A DNA stretch of 64,000 nt from Emticicia oligotrophica DSM 17448. Lineage in GTDB: Bacteria; Bacteroidota; Bacteroidia; Cytophagales; Spirosomataceae. The DNA lies in NCBI RefSeq assembly GCF_000263195.1, contig NC_018748.1, forward strand, positions 4,650,001 through 4,714,000, read 5' to 3'. The notes beneath the pieces were generated by a model. The model saw only the letters and a list, made by a program, of their open reading frames with translations, was not told where the DNA came from and did not search any database. This document shows positions 54,625 to 63,300 of the stretch, piece by piece. Within the stretch, counting starts at the first letter, position 1. Every line of letters begins with the position of its first letter. Made by a program: the position numbers and the translations under genes.

Positions 54625-55356
54625 ATGAAAAAACTATTTGTAACCTTACTTTCTCTTATTACTTATGGTACTTTTGCACAAGATACACCTAGTGCAGATG
54701 CAATTATTGATAAATTTCTTACTGCTATTGGCGGTAAAGATGCTATTGCAAAAATTCAAGATATAACAATTAGTAGTACAAGCGAAACTCAAAGAGGAAC
54801 TTCAGAAACTGAGATTAAATATAAGTTCCCAGACCGTTATTCTATGTCTGTTTACGCAAATGGAAATGAAGTAATGAGTTCGACCTATGATGGTAATCGC
54901 TTAAAGAGTGGCGGCTTCATGGGTGGTGGCGGTGGAGGCAACCGTGCTCCAATTGAAGGACAAGCAGCACAATTGATGGCCATGAGAAGTAACCCGTTTA
55001 TGGAAACTATGTATGATAAATTAGGTGTCACACGAACTGTCGTTGGAAAAGAAAAAGTTGGTGATAAAGATGCATACAAACTTGAACTCACTACTCCAGA
55101 TGGCAGAAAATGGAATGACTATTTTGATGTTGAGACTGGTTTGAAAGTTAAAACATACTCCATGAATGAAACACCAAGAGGCAAATTTGAAAATATTGTT
55201 TCTTATCAAAATTATAAAAAATTCAAAGGGGTTGAAGTTATGCTTCCATCTCAGACTAAAAGAACTGCTGGTCAAATGGGCGAAATTACTTCCGAAGTAC
55301 AATCTGTAAAAGTAAATAAAGGGCTTAAGGATTCGGATTTCGTGATAAAGGATTAA
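54625..55356 (+). CDS. LolA-like outer membrane lipoprotein-sorting family protein
   Basis: A 243-residue protein with a signal peptide (MKKLFVTLLSLITYGTFAQ). Its body resembles the LolA/LolB-like beta-sheet family, with the early helix ADAIIDKFLTAIGGKDAIAK and strands such as YDGNRLKSGGF and YFDVETGLKVKTYSM. A short Gly-rich loop (GGGGGG) lies near residue 100. Such periplasmic proteins bind lipids or lipoproteins, but classical LolA function is not proven for this subgroup. Confidence 0.75.
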   Translation: MKKLFVTLLSLITYGTFAQDTPSADAIIDKFLTAIGGKDAIAKIQDITISSTSETQRGTSETEIKYKFPDRYSMSVYANGNEVMSSTYDGNRLKSGGFMGGGGGGNRAPIEGQAAQLMAMRSNPFMETMYDKLGVTRTVVGKEKVGDKDAYKLELTTPDGRKWNDYFDVETGLKVKTYSMNETPRGKFENIVSYQNYKKFKGVEVMLPSQTKRTAGQMGEITSEVQSVKVNKGLKDSDFVIKD

Positions 55357-55369
55357 GATGTTCTCAAAT

Positions 55370-55382
55370 ATTCAATTCTCAG
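55370..55382 (+). repeat. dispersed intergenic repeat ATTCAATTCTCAG, copy C
   Basis: Exact 13-base copy that runs directly into the terminator stem after the LolA-like gene. Confidence 0.5.
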
Positions 55383-55417
55383 GGCGAATAAAATGAAGTT
55401 TATTCGCCCATTTTTTT
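55382..55417 (+). terminator. terminator of the LolA-like gene
   Basis: An 11-bp perfect stem (GGGCGAATAAA / TTTATTCGCCC) with a 6-base loop is followed by seven Ts. Its 5' arm overlaps dispersed repeat copy C. Confidence 0.9.
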
Positions 55418-55466
55418 AGTTAATACTTAAAATTTTGGTATTTTTAGATAAAAACTTGATTTAGTG

Positions 55467-55811
55467 ATGGAAGAAAGAAGAAAAATAAGAGAAAATGAAC
55501 GCGAATTAATCATTTTTCTACTTGAAAAATCGGAAAGAAAAATAGAAAATTATCCTATCAATGAGGATGTAGAGGAGTATGAAGGTGGGAAAATGGGAAG
55601 TATTTGTATGGGCAACCCTGACGTTTCTCCTTATCAAGGCGATATTATTCAAGCAAATTATTTTGATTCTGATGGTACACAAGTAGTCATTACACTTACA
55701 GAAGATGTAAACAATCAACTTTTAGATTTAGATTTTTGGAAAGTAGATTTCTCAAAATTAATTACCTACCCTCAACCCAAAGACTTATTTTTCCAAGAAG
55801 CTGATGAGTAA
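55467..55811 (+). CDS. DUF6984-like hypothetical protein
   Basis: A soluble 114-residue protein. The ERELIIFLLEK helix near the start, MGSICMGN in the middle, and the C-terminal DSDGTQVVITLTEDVNNQLL with LDFWKVDFSKL match the pattern I associate with DUF6984. I recall this from memory and did not search. The ATG at 55467 is preferred to a GTG one codon earlier. The role is unknown. Confidence 0.65.
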   Translation: MEERRKIRENERELIIFLLEKSERKIENYPINEDVEEYEGGKMGSICMGNPDVSPYQGDIIQANYFDSDGTQVVITLTEDVNNQLLDLDFWKVDFSKLITYPQPKDLFFQEADE

Positions 55812-55847
55812 GTTTTCAATACATTCACAAGAAGAAAATAAATAAAA

Positions 55848-55876
55848 AAGTCCTCGTTAGAAATTAACAAGGACTT
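55848..55876. terminator. bidirectional terminator
   Basis: AAGTCCT and AGGACTT, extended by GTT/AAC with one mismatch, form a stem between the DUF6984-like gene and the convergent permease gene; A- and T-runs flank it. Confidence 0.75.
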
Positions 55877-55893
55877 AAAAAATTCAATTTAAC

Positions 55894-57138
55894 TTATTCA
55901 TATCGAAGTGATTCAATAGGGTCTAGTTTAGATGCTTTGTAGGCTGGATAGAAACCTGAGAGAATTCCAACTACTACACAAACTACAAATCCCATAAATA
56001 TCCAAGCCCATGGAATAATAAAACTACTTTTATCACTTATCAATTTTGCAATTACATTTCCAATACCTATTCCCATAAGGATTCCCGCAATTCCACCTAA
56101 AATACATATAACAATTGCTTCCATCAAAAATTGTAATCGAATTTTAAACGGAGTAGCACCGATGGCTTTACGAATACCAATCTCACGAGTACGCTCAGTT
56201 ACCGAAACCATCATGATATTCATCAATGCGATTGATGCTCCTAAAAGTGTAATGATTCCAATTCCAAATCCTCCAACCCTCAGATAACCAGTAACTTCTT
56301 CAAAATCTTTTGCTAAAGCATCAGAACGTTCAATTTCAAAAGACTTTGCCTGACCAATAGGGTCTTTACGAACTCTCCTCATAACAGCTTCTGCCTCACC
56401 TAAAATTAAATCCATGTCCGAAACATTATTCACAGAAGTAGTAATATCAAAGGTTAATTTTCGATTACCCGCAATTTGCCTTCCAGTTTCAAGAGGTACT
56501 AATGCAACTCTATCATCTCCACCACCTGTGATACTACCCTTCTTTTCCAATACACCAATTACTTTAAATCTCAGCCCAAGTAAAGTGATTTCCTTATCAA
56601 TTGGGTTTTCTTTTGGAAAAAGTGTAGTTGCTAATTCATTAGCTAAAATCACAACGTTATTGGTAAAATTAATGTCATTTTCGGTAATATTACGTCCAAC
56701 GGCGATTTTGTAGCCTTTCATATCAACGAAATCTTCATCAATTCCTCTAACTAAACTATTCGGATTTGTCTTGAAAGATTTATATTTCAATTGAGCAGTT
56801 CCTGTTACACTAGTGAAAATACTCACAGTAGCACCTGCATTTTTGGCCTGAAATAATTCTTTGTAAAGTTTAGCTTCTCTATATTCAATTGGAGGATAAT
56901 CTTTTTCATTGACCCCACCACTTCTCCTACGCCACATTCTGGGTCCTTTTATATCGAAAGAATTAGCTCCAAGTCCTGCAAAACTATTATCAACAGAACT
57001 TTGCATACCATCAATCGCAGTTAAGATTCCTACCAAAGAGGTGATACCAATAGCAATAATCAAAGCGGTTAGAACCGTACGAAGCATGTTACCTTTTATG
57101 GAGCGTAGGCCTTCATTGACATTTTCAGTGAAATTCAT
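55894..57138 (-). CDS. ABC transporter permease, MacB/FtsX type
   Basis: One N-terminal helix (about 17-38) and a large periplasmic MacB-PCD domain (about 40-245) are followed by three C-terminal helices of the FtsX domain. TERTREIGIRKAIGATPFKI links the helices, and the protein ends with YPAYKASKLDPIESLRYE, the standard signature. Length 414. The partner ATPase gene is not adjacent in the window. Such permeases move substrates mechanically across the envelope or transmit signals; the substrate is unknown. Confidence 0.9.
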   Translation of the reverse strand: MNFTENVNEGLRSIKGNMLRTVLTALIIAIGITSLVGILTAIDGMQSSVDNSFAGLGANSFDIKGPRMWRRRSGGVNEKDYPPIEYREAKLYKELFQAKNAGATVSIFTSVTGTAQLKYKSFKTNPNSLVRGIDEDFVDMKGYKIAVGRNITENDINFTNNVVILANELATTLFPKENPIDKEITLLGLRFKVIGVLEKKGSITGGGDDRVALVPLETGRQIAGNRKLTFDITTSVNNVSDMDLILGEAEAVMRRVRKDPIGQAKSFEIERSDALAKDFEEVTGYLRVGGFGIGIITLLGASIALMNIMMVSVTERTREIGIRKAIGATPFKIRLQFLMEAIVICILGGIAGILMGIGIGNVIAKLISDKSSFIIPWAWIFMGFVVCVVVGILSGFYPAYKASKLDPIESLRYE

Positions 57139-57397
57139 ATCGAAAGATTTATGTATTTATAAGTACCCAAAGGCCTTAATATATATCAATTTTGTAGTAC
57201 AAAATTCAAAAAGAGTTTCGATTACAGCAAGCTCTTAGCCTACCATATTTAACCGTTTATCATTTTTTTCAAGGCTTATTCTTTAATATTAATGAAATCA
57301 GTCGTAAATTTATTCTGTAGCACAAATAATCAGTGTTCTTGATTCGTTGATGTTTGATAGAAAGAATGCTACTTTTGAAAAGATAATTTTTGAAGAA

Positions 57398-58660
57398 ATG
57401 AAAAGACTAACAATTTTGGTTTTGTTGTTCATTTCATTAACATCGAATGTATTTGCTAATCGCATATTAATTCCGATGGATGAAACTCAACGTAACCACC
57501 TAAAAGCTTATGGAATAGCATTTTGGCTATTAAAAACACACGAAACCGAAGTAGAATGGCTGCTCAACTATAAAGGAGGTAGTTTTTTATTTACAGCATC
57601 ACAAACTTTTATCAATGAATGTGTCATTAGAGGTGTAAGTTATGAAGTAATTTCGGAAGCAGACGCTCAGTCAATTTTATCTGTTATTTCATCGAATGAT
57701 GCAAATATGGATGCAGTGAAATTGAATAAAGCTCCTAAAATAGCTGTTTACTCACCTAAAACTACTCAACCTTGGGATGATGCAGTAACCCTGGTATTAA
57801 CGTATGCCGAAATCCCTTATGATAAAGTTTTTGATGAAGAAGTTTTAGAAAACAAACTTCCTGAATACGACTGGCTTCATCTACACCATGAGGATTTTAC
57901 AGGACAGTTTGGTAAGTTTCTCAGAATGAGAGGTCAAGGGTGGTATCAAGAACAAAAGCAAGAAGCAGAGACAATTGCAAAGAAATTTGGATTTACAAAA
58001 ATCCCAGATTTAAAATTAGCAGTTTCGAAAAAGATTAGAGATTTTGTATTTGGAGGCGGATATATGTTTGCCATGTGTAATGCCACAGATACCTTCGATA
58101 TTGCTCTGGCAGCTGAAGGTACTGACATTGTTGAAACTCCTTATGATGGTGATGGAGCCGACCCAAATGCCGACAAGAAACTAAACTATGAAAATTGTTT
58201 TGCCTTCAAAGACTTTCGTTTGGTGACAAATCCATACGAAATGGAATTTTCAAATATTGACAATCAACAAGAAGAACGAGGAGTAAACGAAAATAATGAT
58301 TATTTTTCCTTATTCCAGTTTTCAGCTAAATGGGACCCTGTTCCTACTATGTTAACACAAAATCACGCGAACTTAATTAAAGGATTTATGGGTCAGACTA
58401 CTGCATTCAAAAAGCAGTATATCAAACCTGATGTAATAACATTAGCAGAAAATCGTTCAATTGGCGAAGCAAGATATATTCATGGTACAGCCGGTAAAGG
58501 ATTTTGGACTTTTTATGGTGGACATGACCCAGAAGACTATCAGCATTATGTTGGTGAAGAACCAACTGACTTAAACTTACACCCAAACTCTGCGGGTTAT
58601 AGATTAATATTAAATAATGTATTATTTCCGGCTGCTAAGAAAAAGAAACTTAAAACATAG
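57398..58660 (+). CDS. conserved secreted protein often annotated as asparagine synthetase B
   Basis: A signal peptide (MKRLTILVLLFISLTSNVFA) is followed by a conserved block LIPMDETQ-like (ILIPMDETQRNHLKAYGIAF), then an alpha/beta body with KIAVYSPKTTQPWDDAVTLV, FGGGYMFAMCNATDTFD and WTFYGGHDPEDYQHYVGE. This protein type is frequent in Bacteroidota and sometimes carries the name asparagine synthetase B. I see neither an N-terminal Cys glutaminase nor the ATP-binding SGGxDS motif of AsnB. The middle resembles a class I glutamine-amidotransferase-like fold. Function is unknown. Start at ATG 57398. Confidence 0.75.
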   Translation: MKRLTILVLLFISLTSNVFANRILIPMDETQRNHLKAYGIAFWLLKTHETEVEWLLNYKGGSFLFTASQTFINECVIRGVSYEVISEADAQSILSVISSNDANMDAVKLNKAPKIAVYSPKTTQPWDDAVTLVLTYAEIPYDKVFDEEVLENKLPEYDWLHLHHEDFTGQFGKFLRMRGQGWYQEQKQEAETIAKKFGFTKIPDLKLAVSKKIRDFVFGGGYMFAMCNATDTFDIALAAEGTDIVETPYDGDGADPNADKKLNYENCFAFKDFRLVTNPYEMEFSNIDNQQEERGVNENNDYFSLFQFSAKWDPVPTMLTQNHANLIKGFMGQTTAFKKQYIKPDVITLAENRSIGEARYIHGTAGKGFWTFYGGHDPEDYQHYVGEEPTDLNLHPNSAGYRLILNNVLFPAAKKKKLKT

Positions 58661-58758
58661 TTTTTTCAATAATTATATTTATCCAAACCACTTCAGATAA
58701 TTTAATAATTTATTAGAGAAAACTTTCTTATACTAGCGAAATCAATTATAAAACAAAT

Positions 58759-58800
58759 AAGCTTTTAGTCAAATTATATGTTTGAACTAAAGGCTTTTTT
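58759..58800 (+). terminator. terminator of the secreted-protein gene
   Basis: AAGCTTTTAGT pairs with ACTAAAGGCTT (one wobble), with extra CAAA/TTTG pairing inside, and runs into Ts. Confidence 0.75.
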
Positions 58801-58866
58801 ATGATTAAGCGTAACAGATTTAGAATATTATATTTTTCAATTCTAGATTAAGTAAGTAAACAAAAA

Positions 58867-58887
58867 AGCCCTGCTTAAAACAGGGCA
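58867..58887 (-). terminator. terminator of the 492-aa gene
   Basis: GCCCTG/CAGGGC form a stem around CTTAAAA; on the minus strand six Ts follow. Confidence 0.85.
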
Positions 58888-58913
58888 TTTTTATATAAAC
58901 TCTATCTATTAAA

Positions 58914-60392
58914 TTAATCACATTTTCCTTCACCGCCTTCTGTGCAGCAACGGTTGTATTTTTTACTTAATGACTTATATTGTTTCTCAGTTAGATTTAC
59001 ATACAATTTGTTATAATCTCCAATCATTACATCTTGTTTTGTAAAATTGTATGTCATTTTCACTGGAACATTAATATTTTGGTCGGCTGGAGAAACACCA
59101 TCTTTAGTGCAAACTCTAAAAATTTTTGAAACATCACTACCACCACTAGTAGTAAACTCATAAGCCGATTTTACTGGCACTTGGAAACTTCCTAAACATA
59201 AGTATTTATCAGCAGTTTCACCGTTTGCTAATTTCCCTGTTTTCTTGTAAACACCAATAATGGTTACATCATTTGTCGAACTCTTTAAGCTACCATCTTT
59301 AATTTCAGTTTTTCCAAGGAAATTAATTTTTTGGTCAGCACATTTTGTTTCGCTAGAACTAGACCCAGCAGACATAGTCTCTGAACTATTAGTAACATTT
59401 ACTTGCTTAGGGGCAACTACCAAATTTGCTGCAGCTGTTGAAGTTACATCAACTTCTTTATATGCTTTACTCAAAGCTTTGTATTGAGCTTCTGTTACAT
59501 TCAAATATAACTTTTCACCATCACCAATACTTACATCATTTCTTGTAATTTTATAGTTAAGGTTCATTGGTAAAGTTAAGTTCATAGGGGCAGGGCTTGC
59601 ATTTCCTTCCATACAAACCTCAACATTTTTTGCATATTGAACTTCGCCTTTTACGTTAAAATCATAAGTAGAACGAACACCTACAAGATATGAGCCTAAA
59701 AGTATACCTTTAGATGGTTTTGCATTTGTATTTACAGCAATGATATCCATAGTCTTACTCATAGAGACTACATCACCACTACTGATTTCTCCACTACCTG
59801 AAATTGTAATATTCTGAGTTTTACAAGTCATTATGGGAGCTGGCGGTGCAACTACTGGTGGACGATACAAGTTTGGTGGAACCGGCAAACTAGATGGAAC
59901 ATAAAATGCATTGCCACACTTTTTCATGATATAAATAAAACACTGACTTCCTTTAGCATAAATCTTAAAGGTTTCAAAATTATTACCCAATTTTGACCAT
60001 GCGTATTTATGACCACTTGCATATGCTCCCATCCAACCAACAGTTCCTGCAGGAATAATCTCAGGAATAAATGTTTTTTCTGTAATTGAAGGGTCATTGA
60101 ATCCTTTATAACCCAATGCACTAAATAGCTTATCTATTTCTTTAGCACTTTTTTTAATATTGCTACTGTAAACAGTTCTTAGATGATTGTAAGCTGATGC
60201 ACCTGTATGTTCAGGTACTTCTCCAAATTGTGGGCTTGTGCCAAGAACTTTAAGCTCAACGGGCTTCTTTTTTGACACACCCTTAAAAACTGAGTAAGGT
60301 AGTATGTCACATTTTAAGTCACGTAGCTGGGCAACTCCCGCCAAAGGTAAGAGAATTGCTAAAGTTAGCACGGAAATTAGTCTAGATTTCAT
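58914..60392 (-). CDS. secreted protein with a duplicated domain, 492 aa
   Basis: No family recognised. A signal peptide (MKSRLISVLTLAILLPLAGV, cleaved after AQ) precedes an N-terminal part (25-170). Then come a Pro-rich hinge (VPPNLYRPPVVAPPAP) and two copies of a roughly 120-residue beta-rich domain (about 188-315 and 348-480). The copies share LGSYLVGVRSTYDF / LGSFQVPVKSAYEF, a Cys before a helix-breaking PA segment, ITRNDVSIGDGEKLYLNVTE / FTKQDVMIGDYNKLYVNLTE, and QYKALSKAY / QYKSLSKKY. The tail holds a Cys-Cys pair. Conserved cysteines suggest disulfides in the periplasm or outside the cell. Confidence 0.78.
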   Translation of the reverse strand: MKSRLISVLTLAILLPLAGVAQLRDLKCDILPYSVFKGVSKKKPVELKVLGTSPQFGEVPEHTGASAYNHLRTVYSSNIKKSAKEIDKLFSALGYKGFNDPSITEKTFIPEIIPAGTVGWMGAYASGHKYAWSKLGNNFETFKIYAKGSQCFIYIMKKCGNAFYVPSSLPVPPNLYRPPVVAPPAPIMTCKTQNITISGSGEISSGDVVSMSKTMDIIAVNTNAKPSKGILLGSYLVGVRSTYDFNVKGEVQYAKNVEVCMEGNASPAPMNLTLPMNLNYKITRNDVSIGDGEKLYLNVTEAQYKALSKAYKEVDVTSTAAANLVVAPKQVNVTNSSETMSAGSSSSETKCADQKINFLGKTEIKDGSLKSSTNDVTIIGVYKKTGKLANGETADKYLCLGSFQVPVKSAYEFTTSGGSDVSKIFRVCTKDGVSPADQNINVPVKMTYNFTKQDVMIGDYNKLYVNLTEKQYKSLSKKYNRCCTEGGEGKCD

Positions 60393-60864
60393 TTTGGTAA
60401 ATTGTTAAGATTTCTGTTTGAAAAAAACTCTTCAAATCAGGTTCTAAATTTAGTTTACAGAATTAGTATAATGTAAAATTTTGTGCCAATTTATGAAAAA
60501 AATACCTTTTGACAAGACAATTCACTATAAAAATTATTGTTTGCGTATTCTTATTTCATGAAAACAATCACATTTTACTATCTTTTCTTAGACGAATAAA
60601 ATATCAAAAAGTTACGTCTGAATGAAAATTTGGTAGGTATAAATTTATACTTTATTTACTTTAGTAAGCCATCTAAATTATTGATTGTAATCTATTTATT
60701 TATCAACTCTTTCAATACAATTATAAAATGAAAACTATAAATATTCGAAGTAGCAAAATATTATTTAGCTTTATAAAATTAAACGTTAGAAATTACCGTT
60801 TTTTATCGAGGTGTTTGATTACCGCGATTTTATAATTTCACTAAATAAATAGTCTATTAAATCA
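60393..60864. other. divergent intergenic region before the M1 peptidase
   Basis: This 472-bp gap holds the 5' regions of the 492-aa gene (leftward) and the M1 peptidase (rightward). It contains a perfect 14-bp palindrome, GTATAAATTTATAC, at 60637-60650, a possible operator. A 36-codon frame from 60728 has no supporting signal and is not called. No clear TAnnTTTG box was found. Confidence 0.45.
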
Positions 60865-62856
60865 ATGAAACTAAAAACAATAATGATGTTAGGAGTTGTA
60901 ATAATCAACCAAGTAGCATCTGCACAAACTTCATCTAATACAAAATATGACCATCGAGAAGCATTCAATCCATTGTTTAACTTCCAACCAGGAACACCCT
61001 ACCGTAGTGCATCAGGAGCTCCCGGTCCAATGTATTGGCAAAACAAAGCAGATTACAAGATTAATGTAAAACTTGATGAAACCAATAACACCATTAGTGG
61101 CGAAGTAGAAATTACTTATAGAAATAACAGTCAAGATAAACTTCCATTCTTATGGCTTCAACTTGACCAAAATCAATTTACGAATAACTCAAGGGGCGGA
61201 AAAACTACAACTATTGCAGGTGGACGTTTTGGTAACACAGGATTTGAAGGTGGGTATAATATACAGTTTGTAAGTGTAGAAAAAAATGCACTTGTTGGGA
61301 AAAAAAATACATCTCGTTCAATTTATGCTGAACATCTAATTGATGATACAAGACTACAAATTAGGCTCTCGGAACCAATGCAAGCCAATGAAGTTGTAAA
61401 AATTAAAATTACTTATTTGTTTAATATTCCAAGATATGGCTCTGATAGAATGGGAAAACAAGAGACTCAAGATGGTATTATTTATGAAATTGCACAATGG
61501 TATCCTCGAATGTCCGTATATGATGACATCGAAGGATGGAATACATTACCTTATTTAGGTGCGGGTGAATTTTATTTAGAATATGGTGATTTTGAGTATA
61601 ATATTACGGTTCCAGCCAGCCATATTGTTGTTGGTTCGGGTGAGCTTTTAAATCCAAATGAAGTTTTAACATCCGAACAACTAAAAAAATTAAATGAAGC
61701 AAAAAATAGTGATAAAACTGTCATTATCCGAGGAGCCAGTGAAGTAAACGACCCAAAGTCACGCCCTAGAAACGATGGAACACTTACTTGGAAATTTAGA
61801 TGTAAGCAAGCAAGAGATATTGCATGGGCAAGTTCAAAAGCCTTTATTTGGGATGCATGCAAAATCAACCTTCCAAGTGGAAAAACTGCTTTAGCTCAAT
61901 CTGTATATCCAAAGGAAAGTGATGGTAATGATGCATGGGGCCGCTCGAGTGAGTATGTTAAAGGATGTATCGAATTTTACTCAAAATATATTTATGAGTA
62001 TAGCTATCCATCGGCAGTGAATGTTGCAGGTGTGGTGGGAGGAATGGAGTATCCAGGAATTGTATTCTGTGATTATCGAGATAAAAATGAAAGCCTTTGG
62101 GGAGTAACCGACCATGAATTTGGGCATAATTGGTTTCCAATGATTGTGGGCAGCAATGAGCGTAAATATGCTTGGATGGATGAAGGCTTTAATACTTTTA
62201 TCAATTCACTTTCTACGAAAAACTTTAATAATGGTGAATATTATAGCCCAGAGAATGTACGACAAATGACCCCTTATTATTATGAACGTGACCCAATTAT
62301 GAATATTCCTGACGTGGTTCAAGATAATAACTTAGGAATTGCCGCCTATATGAAGCCTGGTTATGGACTAACAATGTTAAGAGAGGTGATATTAGGTGAA
62401 AAACGTTTTGATTATGCATTTAAGGAATATGTCAATCGTTGGGCATTTAAGCACCCTACTCCTTTTGATTTTTTCCGAACCATAGAAGATGCTGCGGGTG
62501 AAGATTTAAGTTGGTTTTGGAAAGGTTGGTTTATTTATGATTGGAAAATTGACCAAGGAGTGAAAGATGTCAACTATATTCAGCAAGACCCTAATAAAGG
62601 CTCGGTAATCACAATAGAAAATTTAGAAAAGCTACCCATGCCTGTAACCATTGAAATTAGAGAATCTAATGGAACGAATAAACGCGTGGAATTACCTTAT
62701 GAAATTTGGCAAAGAGGCAGCACTTGGAGTTTTAAATATGATTCTAAATCTGCGATTGAATCAATCATAATTGACCCTGATAATAAGCTACCAGATGTTA
62801 ACCCAAGAAACAATCAATGGAAACCATCGAAGTTAACTGCCCCTCAACCTAACTAA
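60865..62856 (+). CDS. M1 family metallopeptidase (aminopeptidase N-like)
   Basis: A 663-residue secreted zinc aminopeptidase. A leader ending NQVASAQ precedes the beta-sandwich N domain. The catalytic domain has the substrate-binding [10 protein letters not shown] (about residue 391) and [20 protein letters not shown], with the third zinc ligand in WMDEG (HExxH-18-E, about 418-441). A C-terminal beta segment follows. It trims N-terminal residues from peptides outside the inner membrane. Confidence 0.93.
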   Translation: MKLKTIMMLGVVIINQVASAQTSSNTKYDHREAFNPLFNFQPGTPYRSASGAPGPMYWQNKADYKINVKLDETNNTISGEVEITYRNNSQDKLPFLWLQLDQNQFTNNSRGGKTTTIAGGRFGNTGFEGGYNIQFVSVEKNALVGKKNTSRSIYAEHLIDDTRLQIRLSEPMQANEVVKIKITYLFNIPRYGSDRMGKQETQDGIIYEIAQWYPRMSVYDDIEGWNTLPYLGAGEFYLEYGDFEYNITVPASHIVVGSGELLNPNEVLTSEQLKKLNEAKNSDKTVIIRGASEVNDPKSRPRNDGTLTWKFRCKQARDIAWASSKAFIWDACKINLPSGKTALAQSVYPKESDGNDAWGRSSEYVKGCIEFYSKYIYEYSYPSAVNVAGVVGGMEYPGIVFCDYRDKNESLWGVTDHEFGHNWFPMIVGSNERKYAWMDEGFNTFINSLSTKNFNNGEYYSPENVRQMTPYYYERDPIMNIPDVVQDNNLGIAAYMKPGYGLTMLREVILGEKRFDYAFKEYVNRWAFKHPTPFDFFRTIEDAAGEDLSWFWKGWFIYDWKIDQGVKDVNYIQQDPNKGSVITIENLEKLPMPVTIEIRESNGTNKRVELPYEIWQRGSTWSFKYDSKSAIESIIIDPDNKLPDVNPRNNQWKPSKLTAPQPN

Positions 62857-62857
62857 T

Positions 62858-63211
62858 TTAAGGCACTGAAATCGTAACTTTAGAACGATGACAAATACCT
62901 CCTAAAGGAGGATTAAATTTCGATACATTTACGGTTACCCCTTCAATGTGTGGAAATTGTAATCTTATAGATTCTATAATTTTATAAGCAATATGCTCCA
63001 ATAGCCGATGTTTTTCTTGCATGACATCGGCTATTATTCTATACACTTCTTCATAATTTACTGTTAGTTTTAGCTTATCTTCTTGTGCAGCTTTGCTTAA
63101 ATCGGCAGTAATTGCAATATCAATTGAAAATTTACTACCAATTTTCTGTTCTTCATCATAATAACCATGATAGGCAAAAAACTCTAATCCTTCGAGTGAA
63201 ATTACTCCCAT
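62858..63211 (-). CDS. folB: dihydroneopterin aldolase
   Basis: FolB cleaves dihydroneopterin in folate synthesis. The 117-residue protein has ISLEGLEFFAYHGYYDEEQK (residues 4-23), the NYEEVYRIIADVM helix and the C-terminal SKFNPPLGG with the catalytic-site region. Its 3' end comes within one base of the convergent M1 gene stop codon, with no terminator between. folC is elsewhere in the window but not linked. Confidence 0.93.
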   Translation of the reverse strand: MGVISLEGLEFFAYHGYYDEEQKIGSKFSIDIAITADLSKAAQEDKLKLTVNYEEVYRIIADVMQEKHRLLEHIAYKIIESIRLQFPHIEGVTVNVSKFNPPLGGICHRSKVTISVP

Positions 63212-63253
63212 ATAAATATAAAAAATTAAAAATCAATTATTGGCAAAATAAAA

Positions 63254-63276
63254 GAGGTTCAAGCTAAATACCTGAA
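63254..63276 (-). terminator. terminator of the HhH protein gene
   Basis: GAGGTTCA/TGAACCTC form an 8-bp stem; on the minus strand TTTTATTTT follows. Confidence 0.75.
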
Positions 63277-63300
63277 CCTCCAAAAAATAAATATTTTGAA

